From positions 389,501 to 453,500 of the forward strand of contig JAWNZC010000176.1 in NCBI GenBank assembly GCA_035771165.1: a stretch of 64,000 nucleotides of DNA. Reading direction: 5' to 3'. Positions 59,001-63,728 of this stretch are shown in pieces (position 1 is the first letter of the stretch; each line of letters starts with the position of its first letter). Position numbers and translations under genes: made by a program. Below the pieces are notes generated by a model. That model was not told the origin of the DNA, did no database searches, and was given only the letters and a program-made list of their open reading frames with translations. This stretch comes from Paragorgia papillata (taxonomy: Eukaryota > Cnidaria > Anthozoa > Scleralcyonacea > Coralliidae).

Positions 59001-62000
59001 AATAAATGGAATCCATTTGTTTTATACGATACAAAAATTTAAATTTTTTTTATCAAAACTCTTGTCGGATAAAGAAAAAAGCAAGTCAGCTGACGTGATC
59101 CATGTGTCTGTCCTCTAATAGATCATGGGCAACAACCAATGAAAACACGCATAGCAACCAGAGTATTGTATAAATATATATAGTTATTTTACGTTATGCA
59201 TGTGCACTCTGTAGAAGCAAAAGTCTAGGATAGCTATTGGTGCTTTTTGAACAAAAACTTACCTTTCTTAACAACCCTCATGATCAGTTCATCGTCAGAA
59301 AAATCTGACGAAGATGTGGACAACTTTCTTTTACTAGCTGCTAAAAATAAGAAATATTTTGGTAATTATTAATGTCAAGAGTTCCTAAAGCATATCTATC
59401 TTTAATTTCTTTGCGGCAAATAAGGAATTAAGAGAGATGAATTGACATCTACACCTAAAATCTACATTCAAGGCTTTTCTTCTAATTTTCTGTTACCTCT
59501 GATTTGAAGATTGCTTCCGTGGCCAGTTAACATGCCAGCTTGGCTGAAGTCGCTGTTTTCTGCCTCGTCTAAAAATATAGACGAAAGAAAATCTCGTCAG
59601 TTATTTTACAATGCAAATTAATTTTTAAGGAATTCTAAATAAAGCATACTGACTTAATTTTGTTATTTACACAATTATTTCTTTAATTGTCGTCATTATC
59701 GTCATCGTCGTCGTCGTTGCTAATGCTGTTGTTATTGCTGTTGTTTATTTAGTGAATCTTTGGAAGTTCGTTCGGAGCTATACGCATTTGAATGGCTGCT
59801 AGGAACCAACCAACCAACCAATTAAATGCGTTTTTCAAAACAAACTATACGAATTTCGCCAATAAACTTGCGAACGACGGAACGAACCACCAAACATTTG
59901 GGTCAAAAGTATGTTGCAAATGACTGTAATAATGCGTGTCCCAACACGTCACGTTACACCAGTTCGCACTTTTGGGAGCATTATTTATATGATTTTTTCA
60001 AAACATATTGCTACCATAGAAATTTGTTAACGAAAAATTGAATTATAGTTTTTTGAAAAGCAAAAAGCAAATTGTCAAAATCTATATTGATCACTTTTCT
60101 TTAAATAGTATTGTTAGTTACCTCTGGTTTGGAGATTGTCTCCACAGCCAGGCATCAAACCCGTTGTATTAACGATGTCGGCCTGTTCTAAAAATATAGA
60201 TGAAAGAAAATCTCGTCAGTTGCTTTTCAATGCAGATTAATTTTTAAGGAATTCTAAATAAAGTATGCTGTCTTAATCTTTTTATTGATACAATTACTTT
60301 AATTGTCGTCATTAACGTCACCGTCGTCGTTGCTACTATTGCTGTTGCTGCTGTTGTTGATGTTGCTTGGGGTGTTGTTGTTTTCCTTGTTCTGGTCTTT
60401 GGGGCAGTATCTGTTGTTTTTTATGTTGCTGTTATTATTGTTGTTGTTGTTTATTTAGCTATAGTGATAAATTGATAGCTTTTGATATTTAAATGCCTTA
60501 AAAAAACGGAGTTTTTTTGTTGTAATAATAGAAGTAACGAAATTACAGCAATTTGCAACATATTTCTCACCCAAACCTTCGGACGTTCGTTCTGAACTAC
60601 GCATTTGATTGGTACCCGTGTAGCCCACTTAGCCGAGCTGATTTTCAGCCTTGTTTACATGACAATTTCCTGCCCTGCTAGCCGGGATTGTTTTCTTGTC
60701 TGAGGCGGTGTTTACATGAGGCCGATCCGAACTCAGGCCGCACTGATTTCTGGTCGGTTGTAGTGTTTTTGCTACAGATGGTTTTCATGAATTCGGCCTG
60801 AGATTCAGTTCACGCAGGCCTAATCTCAGGTCGCCTGCAAGACCAACCTGAAACAATTTCACCTCTCAAACTCAATACGTTGAGTCAACTGAGATTAGTG
60901 TCAAATCCACATGAAGTAATGCTTCTCTAGCGGTCACAAGCAGGAAGAAAATTTGATGTAAATCTTGAAGCAACAGCGAAACCAAGCTTTTATAGTTTCG
61001 AGGCCGGCCTCATGTAAACACCCCCTGAGTCACCGGGGCTGGGTGCATTTATTTTCCCCACGGAACCCAGAATCCCAATTTCTCGAGCATGTTTTCAATT
61101 TATAACCTACACACTAGCAAATTGAAATTGTAAAATAAAAATTAGTCCTTAAATAAACTTGTAAAGGTACTAAAAACAATCGTTGTCGCGTATACGGAGC
61201 GCTGACGTTCCATCCCGGGTAGCCGGGCCAGCCCGGTCAATCGTGTTTATTATGGGAAAATACCCAGCCCGGGGTTACCGGGATCCCGGTTCAACAAAGC
61301 GAGATTTCGGCTGGGCGGGCTGGCTGGCTCTCATATAAACGCAAGATAAAAATCAATAAACAAGAAATAGTAACAAACGCAGGATCCCAGCAAAGCGGGA
61401 TAGCCTGGGTACCCGGGCTCGCTCGCCTCCTATAAACACCGGCCCCTTAATCTTTTTATTGATACAATTTCTTTTATTGCGCGTCATTGTCGTCACCGTC
61501 GTCGTTGCTACTATTCGGGATCATTTATAGGTCAGTCTTTCCGCAAACCGCCGAAGGTTTTTTTCTCCTTCACCGTTAACCGCTTTCAGTTTCTTCGTAA
61601 AACCGTAACCGCCATTTTTTCATATAAAACCGTAACGACCGTTTTTCTATAACGGATATGTTTCTTGTAAGCAGTTTAAACATTTATAACGTGACCACGG
61701 CGACCAGCATAATTCTTTCTCTTGACCCTTGACCTCCAGACCTTAAGGCCCTCTTTACAACCCAGCTATTCTTTCGAGATTTCTTTCCAAAGAAACTTAT
61801 GAAGGCTTGTGAATGCTTATGAAAGGAGCTCACAAACACAAAGAACCAAGAAGACCGTATTTTACAAGGCTATTAAGTTACAGTGCTTGTAAATAAGATT
61901 AGATTCCTTTATAGAATTTAATTTGTAAACTAGTACTGAAAACCCCATTCAGTATTGTATTGCATTGCGTTGCGTTGCGTGCGTTGCGTGCGTTGCGTTG

Positions 62001-63728
62001 CGTTGCGTTGCATTGCGTTGTATTGTATTGACTATTGTATTTATTGTATTGCCTAGGGAAGATGGTCTCCTGGGGAACTTCTGAGGCCTGAGACCTGAGT
62101 GGAAAATCCCGTTTTTTCTCTCACGCCCAATACGTTCGCCAGGGGTCCCTCTTCCCCTAGGAGAGGTGAGCACTAGCTAGATAGTAGTCGCCGAAACCAT
62201 GATGAGCCTGCAAACACATCTGAACCAACGGCAACTATTCGTCGTAATACCGTCGTAAACCACTTCGTCAAACCGTCGGAAAGCGGAAATACACGGCATA
62301 TTTAAAAGAAGGAATAAAATTTTGAATTGCATTTGAATGAGCATCACATATAAACAATAAACTATAAAGTATGTTCTATATTAGAATGGTTTTGAATTTC
62401 AAGCTATGTTCACACCTTAGAGTAAGTGGCATTACGGGCTTTTATTGCATTGTTGCGGTTTGTGCCATGTTGGCAATCAAATATTTTTCTTCCAAATACT
62501 TGGAAAAGGAATGCCATCAAAAGCATGCAAGGACAACTTATGGTCTTTGTGGTTCCGACCATAATATTTTATGCCCCGCAACGTTTGAAGGTATATCTTC
62601 TACAAAAAGATTGGGAATTGACCCATTCGAAAAAAAAAGCTTTTCACCTTCAACGTGAAGTAGATTATCGTAAAACAGTAGAACTTGTTTGAATTTTGGC
62701 AGAATTGGCCGAAATACTTCTGTATTCCCGCTTTCCGAGAGTTCGACGAAATGGTTTACGACGAATAGTTGCCGCTGGTTCAGATGGGTATGGAAGCCGA
62801 GGAGGCTCACTCAGCACTTTCATTTGATCAAATCGGAAAAGCAAAATGTCGTTTAAACATTTCATTAACATCAAATCGCGAAAGCAAAATGCCGTTTAAA
62901 CATTTCATTAACATCAAATCGCGAAAGCAAAATGCCGTTTAAACATTTCATCAGTTTCATCAAATCGCGAAAGCAGAATGCCGTTTGAACATTTCATTTG
63001 ATCAAATCGGCTTTTCTTCTAATTTTCTGTTACCTCTGATTTGAAGATTGCTTCCGTGGCCAGTTAAATGCATGCCAGCTTGGCTGAAGTCGCTGTTTTC
63101 TGCCTCGTCTAAAAATATGGATGAAAGAAAATCTCGTCAGTTATTTTACAATTCAGATTAATTTTTAAGGAATTCTAAATAAAGCATACTGACTTAATTT
63201 TGTTATTTACACAATTATTTCTTTAATTGTCGTCATTATCTTCATCGTCGTCGTCGTTGCTAATGATGTTGTTATTGCTGTTGTTTATTTAGTGAATCTT
63301 TGGAAGTTCGTTCGGAACTATACACATTTGAATGGCTGCTAGGAACCAACCAACCAACCAATTAAATGCGTTTTTCAAAACAAACTATACGAATTTCGCC
63401 AATGAACTTGCGAACGACGGAACGAACCACCAAACATTTAGGTCAAAAGTATGTTGCAAATGACTGTAATCAATGCGTGTCCCCACACGTCACGTTACAC
63501 CAGTTCGCACTTTTGGGAGCATTATTTATATGATTTTTTCAAAACATATTGCTACCATAGAATTTTGTTAGCGAAAAATTGAATTATAGTTTTTTGAAAA
63601 GCAAAAAGCAAGTTGTCAAAATCTATATTGATCACTTTTCTTTAAATAGTGTTGTTAGTTACCTCTGGTTTGGAGATTGTCTCCACAGCCAGGCATCAAA
63701 CCCGTTGTATTAACGATGTCGGCCTGTT
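25985..63728 (-). CDS. Crypton-like tyrosine-recombinase gene, 15 visible exons
   Basis: Spliced minus-strand gene. Exons 5' to 3': 63663-63728, 63034-63108, 60122-60187, 59497-59568, 59264-59341, 58565-58645, 57480-57551, 51773-51829, 50696-50749, 47600-48854, 44544-45024, 40549-40632, 38679-38750, 33806-33872, 25985-26202 (TAA). All acceptors are AG and all donors GT. All introns are phase 1 except the phase-2 intron inside the recombinase core. Order: acidic Ser/Asp-rich repeats, two zinc motifs, the recombinase core with Arg (RRGGE), HLGH and Tyr (HREYYR), an acidic linker, and a C-terminal W/CxxC domain. About 930 residues are visible; the first exon and ATG lie beyond the window. Three one-base homopolymer shifts interrupt it (near 44914, 44764 and in 33806-33872). 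It resembles multi-exon Crypton-like proteins I remember from fish and cnidarians; unverified. Confidence 0.75.
26440..26600 (-). mobile_element. tRNA-derived SINE
   Basis: On the minus strand, 26597-26522 folds like a tRNA: A box TGGCCCAGTCGATTAGGG, B box GGTTCGATTCC (26534-26544) in a T-arm context GTGGGTTCGATTCCCTC. It is followed by a tail (CGGGTAGTTGTATTTTTCGC, GGTCTCGGTCGGGTCTTAG). Parts of the same tail recur at 41095-41175 and around 26625-26680. It lacks a good acceptor stem, so it is a SINE, not a tRNA gene. Confidence 0.65.
26675..26760. mobile_element. Possible hAT-type terminus (CAGTGGCGGTGCCAGG)
   Basis: CAGTGGCGGTGCCAGG followed by a G run and GGGCCAAGGCCCACCC looks like the 5' end of a hAT MITE. 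I did not find the matching end, so this is a fragment at best. Confidence 0.35.
27060..27212. repeat. (GTACT)n pentamer microsatellite
   Basis: About 30 nearly perfect units, giving a false STVQYSTVQY frame on the minus strand. Confidence 0.95.
27215..27960. other. Intronic DNA without recognised features
   Basis: A/T-rich; includes a GACGTTGGAGCGACAGAGCG / GTCGCTCCAGAGTCGCTCC imperfect palindrome near 27600-27650. No exon or gene seen. Confidence 0.4.
27965..28110. mobile_element. MITE with GTCCATGTCCTAT / GGACATGGA ends
   Basis: Shares GGTTAGG, GTGTGTTGGGGTAAGGCTTT and CATGAAGTACTTGGGTTAT with the copies at 40735-40815 (inverted) and 46715-46825. Confidence 0.65.
28111..29018. other. Intronic DNA
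   Basis: No coding signal found. Contains a 12-C run near 28828-28839 and a CAACGACTGGGAGG-like block. Nothing else recognised. Confidence 0.35.
29019..30296. mobile_element. Long foldback element ending TCTCGTTCCCAGAGCC
   Basis: Outer ends (AATCTCGTTCCCAGAGCC and complement) and long inner inverted repeats are visible. Example: GAATGAGCTTTCATTTGATG at ~29411 pairs with CATCAAATGAAAGCTCATTC at ~29805. Arms ~500-600 bp with substitutions. The last ~120 bp carry a nested CGGCCGCGCGGGC palindrome. No ORF of note. Confidence 0.65.
30296..30340. repeat. CTCGTACCCAGAGCC-type repeat half
   Basis: TCTCGTACCCAGAGCCTGCG followed by ATGCTTTTGATCAGTACCAAGGAT. Paired forms with inverted ends are seen at 31930-31995 and 32625-32695. 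Confidence 0.5.
30341..31875. repeat. ~765-bp tandem duplication
   Basis: 30341-31107 and 31108-31875 are direct copies: CTCGTCCCCAGAGCCTCTCC, then CATATATCATCGCGATCTGA, and in each copy AAATCGATAGGCGATAGACG and AACACCAAACAATCTTGGTG-type blocks. They differ by small indels. Confidence 0.8.
32280..33207. other. Intronic DNA with small MITEs
   Basis: Contains a CAGAGCC palindrome at 32625-32695 and an AGACGTC...GACGTTT-type MITE at 32852-32908. No gene found. Confidence 0.45.
33216..33628. mobile_element. hAT-type MITE with 8-bp target duplication
   Basis: Terminal inverted repeats CAGACCCGGATTTACC and GGTAAATCCGGGCCTG are flanked by the perfect 8-bp duplication GCTAGTCC (33208-33215, 33629-33636). 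413 bp, no transposase. The CAG start and 8-bp duplication are hAT hallmarks. Confidence 0.85.
33806..33872 (-). CDS. Recombinase gene mini-exon, acidic E-type, with one-base shift
   Basis: Acceptor ATATATAG|AA, donor GCAG|GTATGT. Codes TPANVSSDEDCSSDSE, then meets a stop because of AAAA where the homologous exon 38679-38750 has AAA before CTAGTGCAG. Length 67 instead of 66. With one A less it would be a normal phase 1-1 exon ending TSAVA. Confidence 0.6.
33873..34590. other. Intronic DNA
   Basis: No gene or clear repeat recognised; A/T-rich unique sequence. Confidence 0.35.
34610..34752. mobile_element. Foldback with GCCGGTTTTCCACTTCG / CGAAGTGGAAAACGGGC ends
   Basis: TTCCACTTCGTCATTTCGCT and its imperfect complement enclose a GTCAACTTGCCCAG-rich palindrome. 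Short MITE. Confidence 0.55.
34755..35092. mobile_element. Foldback with CCTCGTTCCCAGGGCGTTTA ends
   Basis: The left end CTCGTTCCCAGGGCGTTTAT plus GAGAAGATGCGGCGAGGCGA is repeated inverted at 35028-35087. The centre has no recognised gene; opposite ORFs over the arms are artefacts of the repeat. Confidence 0.65.
35093..35515. repeat. TGTTTACAT...GTAAACACCC repeat family
   Basis: GATGTTTACATAAAGCCGGC ... CATGTAAACACCCTC, with TCAGGTCACCTGC inside. A related copy lies at 60705-61030. Confidence 0.6.
35516..36400. other. Intronic DNA
   Basis: Nothing convincing. The block GTGGGAACACCACGTTTAAT...GTTGACTCAGGCCTTCATC (35976-36045) looks like a repeat remnant. Confidence 0.35.
36410..37115. mobile_element. 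TIR element with AGATATAGGAGTTATAGATTG ends
   Basis: The left end (ATAGGAGTTATAGATTGC, then CCACTGTGGAGCTCCAAAAT, GGCGGCTCAACC) recurs inverted at 37015-37115 (GGTTGAGCCGCCATCTTGAA, then GCAATCTATACTTCCTATAT). The ~500-bp centre has no recognised gene. Confidence 0.6.
37467..37960 (+). pseudogene. LINE ORF2 C-terminal remnant, frame-broken
   Basis: Two frames read as a LINE C-terminus. First comes AGIQRRATKFVL ... TPYKTRSYWYEYLEFLFKC. After stops, VRVSRIWNYLPDELRE and then WKSICLKCNQARQL. The block order (RRATKF, Y-x-x-R, WNxLPxxLR, CxKCN-AR) matches the tail of CR1/RTE-like LINEs. Degenerate. Confidence 0.65.
38679..38750 (-). CDS. Recombinase gene mini-exon, acidic E-type
   Basis: 72 bp, phase 1-1. 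Acceptor TTTATAG|AA, donor GCAG|GTATGT. Codes ISTHDSLDTDKYDSDD, then AETSAAA. Paralogous to 40549-40632 and 33806-33872 (shared ETSA-x-A end and donor context). Confidence 0.6.
38806..39494. repeat. (TTATCG/GTATCG)n hexamer tract
   Basis: ~690 bp of GTTATCG, GTATCG and TTGTTATCG units. It passes into an 11-mer array at ~39495. The long plus-strand frame across both arrays is spurious. Confidence 0.95.
39495..40205. repeat. 11-bp GTTACGTTATT / GTTATGTTATT array
   Basis: ~64 units. The first ~400 bp carry GTTACG, then after a short GTTACGTC zone the rest carry GTTATG, so variants spread as blocks. An 11-bp unit is open in all frames, which explains the overlapping ORFs. Confidence 0.95.
40549..40632 (-). 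CDS. Recombinase gene mini-exon, acidic E-type
   Basis: 84 bp, phase 1-1. Acceptor TTTTATAG|AC, donor CAAAG|GTATGT. Codes ISEPDFSDNATENENSD, TEDETSAHAK. Follows the catalytic exon in the gene and forms the acidic linker to the C-terminal domain. Confidence 0.65.
40735..40815 (-). mobile_element. MITE copy with CCATGTCCTAT ends
   Basis: Inverted relative of 27965-28110 and 46715-46825 (CAGGTACTTCATGAAAGCCT, CCCCAACACACACCCTA, TAGGACATGGATTTATAA). Confidence 0.6.
41245..41295. repeat. (TA)n microsatellite
   Basis: About 24 TA units. Other TA runs at 45360-45382 and 56036-56050. Confidence 0.9.
41296..42177. other. Intronic DNA
   Basis: Contains AATTAACAAATAGATGACATTT, shared with the MITE at 58835, then unique A/T-rich sequence. 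No exon seen. Confidence 0.35.
42178..43575. mobile_element. 1.4-kb foldback element
   Basis: Arms 42225-42880 and about 42940-43540 are near-perfect inverted copies (CGTTTACCGTTAAAAGCGGG; CTTGAAGTTAGGTATGGAAG; CCACGTCGATATCTGACA), with a ~60-bp loop. Outer ends ATGTTGGAGGA / TCCTCCAACAT. A small frame in the left arm (42428-42628, NLNKFGRLYYSGNPWLQEDF) has protein-like composition and may be a captured gene fragment. Confidence 0.75.
43576..44543. other. Intronic DNA
   Basis: No exon seen. A SINE-tail-like block (ACCAAGCTCTCGGCAACAGC) occurs near 44240. Otherwise A/T-rich. Confidence 0.35.
44544..45024 (-). CDS. Recombinase gene catalytic exon (HLGH and Tyr)
   Basis: Acceptor CCTTTAG|AT completes an Arg codon. 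Donor GATG|GTAAGT. Codes a basic start (METRGKRGRKVPIIL-like), NPFVFSRTTRQSLG, STKLR (the second conserved Arg), DWLARHLGHDISVHREYYRL with HLGH and the presumed nucleophilic Tyr, and IEIAKVSKLLLAVD. Two frame breaks: near 44914 (CCC, GGG on the sense strand) and near 44764 (TTT, AAA on the sense strand). In each, one base less keeps the frame and the family spacing. Tyrosine recombinases cut and rejoin DNA through this Tyr, with Arg and His residues activating the phosphate. Confidence 0.7.
45360..45575 (-). mobile_element. 5S rRNA-derived SINE
   Basis: The minus strand contains AGTTAAGCCCGGTTAGACGG and GGTTAGTACTTGGATG (45496-45532), matching the internal control region of 5S rRNA. A non-5S body and a 3' (TA)n tail (45360-45382) follow. 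The flanks do not match 5S, so this is a SINE with a 5S-type promoter. Confidence 0.7.
45891..46008. mobile_element. Palindromic MITE
   Basis: AGTGGGCTTACCTCAAATGT and its exact complement flank TTGATGGTCGCTACTGTCA arms. ~118 bp. Confidence 0.75.
46715..46825 (+). mobile_element. MITE with ATCCATGTCCTAT / AGGACATGGAAT ends
   Basis: Best copy of the family also at 27965-28110 and 40735-40815. Contains GGTTAGGTTAGGGTGTGTGT and TGGGGTAAGGCTTTCATG. Confidence 0.65.
46826..47599. other. Intron 3' of the zinc-finger exon
   Basis: No gene. A degenerate palindrome family spans 47145-47350 (TAGTCACCTCAGTCGG / CCGAGGCGTCAGCAAGAG; GAGGTGTATCA / ATACACCTCT), probably MITE. Confidence 0.45.
47600..48854 (-). 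CDS. Recombinase gene main exon: zinc motifs and first catalytic Arg
   Basis: 1255 bp, 417 full codons, entering in phase 1 (acceptor AAATCAG|TT at 48855) and leaving in phase 2 (donor CG|GTAAGT at 47594-47599). It starts with SVDSAKRKGP. A zinc motif follows (C-x2-C-x9-H-x4-H in ACVYCGHLENKIARHYYRKH), then GEGDLIVVRRP and a second zinc motif (C-x2-C-x11-H-x-C in LPCQHCLGF...WKHVC). Then a long helical region, and LTLTRLVMFNKRRGGEASKL, which carries the box-I Arg of tyrosine recombinases. The frame is uninterrupted. The coding part continues upstream of the GTG at 48717 to the splice site. Confidence 0.8.
48855..49084. other. Intronic DNA before the minisatellite
   Basis: Holds the polypyrimidine-type acceptor of the main exon; otherwise no feature. 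Confidence 0.4.
49085..50590. repeat. ~120-bp minisatellite, about 12 units
   Basis: Each unit contains GTCAATTGGAGACCTCTTGG, GGTATAAAGGGTTAAGAAAC, GGTTTACCCTTTAATACCCA and AGTATTTTACTCTGGCTAAC. A ~27-bp subunit (CTATTTTACTCTGGCTAACG) is sometimes duplicated within a unit. GGTATAAAGGGTTA and its partial complement TACCCTTTAATACC can form a hairpin in every unit. Confidence 0.9.
50696..50749 (-). CDS. Recombinase gene mini-exon, D-type
   Basis: 54 bp, phase 1-1. Acceptor TTTTTTTAG|AA, donor CAAG|GTAAAC. Codes DTCSLPKPISSKKTIDQ. Paralogous to 51773-51829 (DTCS...PISSKKK). Confidence 0.6.
50820..51057. other. Intronic DNA homologous to 51850-51980
   Basis: The flank of the D-type exon (CAAAAATAAGACATTTTTCA, GCTGCAAAACG) is repeated beside the second D-type exon (CAAAAATAAAACCTTATTCA). 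A segment of at least ~250 bp was therefore duplicated together with the exon. Confidence 0.6.
51058..51582. mobile_element. Foldback element
   Basis: Arms (TGCTTATATCACTTGTGGGG with TTTTAACGTATTTGAATAGA on the left; complement at 51520-51580) surround inner inverted copies of GACTCAGGAACC / GACTCGTTCCTGAGTC. ~525 bp, no gene. Confidence 0.7.
51773..51829 (-). CDS. Recombinase gene mini-exon, D-type
   Basis: 57 bp, phase 1-1. Acceptor TGTTTTAG|AA, donor CAAG|GTAAAG. Codes DTCSEKCTPISSKKKIQQ. Paralogue of 50696-50749. Confidence 0.6.
51981..53520. other. Intronic DNA
   Basis: A/T-rich with no supported exon; a 129-codon frame at 52410-52799 has no coding character and no splice context. No clear repeat recognised. 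Confidence 0.35.
53522..53758. mobile_element. Complete foldback with hammerhead-like core
   Basis: Arms (CAGTGTTGAAATAACAATCG, GGTTGGTATACTGCCGAAAC, AGAGAACGTATAAGG and complements) are near-perfect. The right arm has CTGACGA (53663-53669), a GGGC-CTTC-GCTC stem-loop, then GAAAC (53683-53687). This fits the conserved CUGANGA...GAAA core of hammerhead ribozymes. Half copies at 16860-16985, ~23545-23665 and ~46100-46150. Confidence 0.7.
53760..54438. repeat. Degenerate inverted relative of 55849-56710
   Basis: GTATTTTACAGTCAAAATAC and the following blocks recur inverted near 56610-56690 (GTATTTTGACTGTAATAAAA, ACCGCGGAAGTGGGAAGG). This suggests an old foldback later split by the 54440-55848 element. 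Confidence 0.4.
54440..55848. mobile_element. Nested foldback, ends TAGCCTGC...GCAGACGTTATTTTCC
   Basis: Arms 54440-54790 and about 55370-55848 share AGCAGACGTTATTTTCCACC, GGCTATTGTGTCTCGTCAG and TGAATATCTATAAT. Copies of the family (short forms) at 25728 and 32852. A second palindrome is nested at 55009-55150, and a GCGGTCCGGATACGG-rich block at 55245-55330. Near 55630-55775 is an insertion with CCTTTTTGACACTAGAGC / GCTCTAGTGTCGAAAAGG ends. Confidence 0.65.
55009..55145. mobile_element. Palindromic MITE, CGGTCTGTACGGGAAAATATC type
   Basis: GAGGTCTGTACGGGAAAATA and its complement enclose a TCGACGTC-rich centre. The related, diverged repeat at 57825-57975 has the same layout (CTCGGTC...GACCTCGG...GATATTTTGC). 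Confidence 0.6.
56036..56072. repeat. (TA)n(GA)n microsatellite
   Basis: TATATATATATA followed directly by AGAGAGAGAG. Confidence 0.9.
56318..56528. mobile_element. Foldback, TTAGCCTGGTACCCTGGCCC ends
   Basis: CCTGGTACCCTGGCCCAAT...CCATATTCTTT pairs with ...ATTGGGCCAGGGTACCAGG. Both arms also share GGGCCAGGTAACCACTAA. ~210 bp. Confidence 0.75.
56711..57479. other. Intronic DNA
   Basis: No exon recognised. Confidence 0.35.
57480..57551 (-). CDS. Recombinase gene mini-exon (KKNTKKQVEYASESDSE)
   Basis: 72 bp, phase 1-1. Acceptor TTTTTAACAG|GT, donor AAAG|GTAAAA. Codes KKNTKKQVEYASESDSEQWE, ending FNK. Ser/Asp-acidic like its neighbours. Single copy in the window. Confidence 0.6.
57822..57975. 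mobile_element. Foldback MITE (AATAACCTCGA / TCGGTTATT)
   Basis: TAATAACCTCGACCGTTCGG with GATATTTTGCAGTAAAGACC and related inverted blocks. No ORF. Confidence 0.55.
58328..58428. mobile_element. Palindromic MITE (AGGGCCATT / AATGGCCCT)
   Basis: Arms TAGGGCCATTGATACTGGAG with AAATAAGTCGCGACT, and the complement. ~100 bp. Confidence 0.7.
58565..58645 (-). CDS. Recombinase gene mini-exon, C-type
   Basis: 81 bp, phase 1-1. Acceptor ATTTTTAG|CA, donor AAAG|GTAAAG. Codes AGKRFAVYTSSSDSSDDEQH, then NHVVKK. Paralogue of 59264-59341 (shared TSSSDxSDDE and VVKK). Confidence 0.65.
58835..59032. mobile_element. Palindromic MITE
   Basis: Arms AGATTCCATTT...CTGTTCAG, AGATGCACAGA and CACAACGTGGTAAGAAC and complements around a GGCCCACAGTCGAGTGGGTC centre. 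The terminus AATTAACAAATAGAT also occurs at 41297. Confidence 0.7.
59264..59341 (-). CDS. Recombinase gene mini-exon, C-type
   Basis: 78 bp, phase 1-1. Acceptor ATTTTTAG|CA, donor AAAG|GTAAGT. Codes ASKRKLSTSSSDFSDDE, then LIMRVVKK. Acidic Ser/Asp cluster typical of CK2-type phosphorylation regions (inference). Confidence 0.65.
59497..59568 (-). CDS. Recombinase gene mini-exon, B-type (copy 1)
   Basis: 72 bp, phase 1-1. Acceptor TTTTTAG|AC, donor AGAG|GTAACA. Codes EAENSDFSQAGMLTGHGSNL, ending QIR. The copy in 63034-63108 has one extra codon (His). Confidence 0.6.
60122..60187 (-). CDS. Recombinase gene mini-exon, A-type (copy 1)
   Basis: 66 bp, phase 1-1. Acceptor TTTTTAG|AA, donor AGAG|GTAACT. 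Codes QADIVNTTGLMPGCGDNLQT, ending R. Related to the B-type exon (shared TG-x-x-G-x-NLQ-x-R). Confidence 0.6.
60705..61030. repeat. GTGTTTACATGAGGCC...CATGTAAACACC repeat
   Basis: Second copy of the family at 35093-35515 (GCCTGAGATTC, CTCAGGTCGCCTGC). Confidence 0.6.
61190..61445. repeat. CCCGGG-rich MITE cluster
   Basis: CCCGGGTAGCCGGGCCAGCC, GGGATCCCGG and GGGTACCCGGGCTC units. Related to 18440-18625 and 25615-25680. Confidence 0.5.
61955..62050. repeat. (GCGTT)/(GTATT)n pentamer repeat
   Basis: GCGTTGCGTTGCGT units with TATTG variants. A minus-strand Asn/Ala/Thr frame is spurious. Confidence 0.85.
62200..62805. mobile_element. Foldback with ATCTGAACCAACGGCAACTA ends
   Basis: The left arm (TCTGAACCAACGGCAACTAT, TCGTCGTAA, CCGTCGGAAAGCGGAAATAC) pairs with 62718-62790. 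The ~400-bp centre (62370-62700) is open in two frames without recognised homology; possibly a decayed gene fragment. Confidence 0.6.
62822..63008. repeat. ~52-bp tandem repeat, about 4 units
   Basis: Units contain CAAATCGCGAAAGCAAAATG and CCGTTTAAACATTTCATTAA. It directly borders the left end of segmental duplication copy 2. Confidence 0.85.
63034..63108 (-). CDS. Recombinase gene mini-exon, B-type (copy 2)
   Basis: 75 bp, phase 1-1, same splice sites as 59497-59568. Codes EAENSDFSQAGMHLTGHGSN, then LQIR. One His codon longer. Confidence 0.6.
63663..63728 (-). CDS. Recombinase gene mini-exon, A-type (copy 2), most 5' exon visible
   Basis: 66 bp, phase 1-1, identical in coding content to 60122-60187. 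No initiating ATG is seen between it and the window end, so the 5' end of the gene lies further right. Confidence 0.6.

Larger units (their letters stand above)
59474..60475. repeat. Segmental duplication, copy 1
   Basis: This ~1-kb block is repeated in the same orientation at 63011-64000 with only a few differences. It carries two exons of the recombinase gene and a GTTGTTGCTGTTG-type trinucleotide tract (~60325-60460). Confidence 0.85.
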
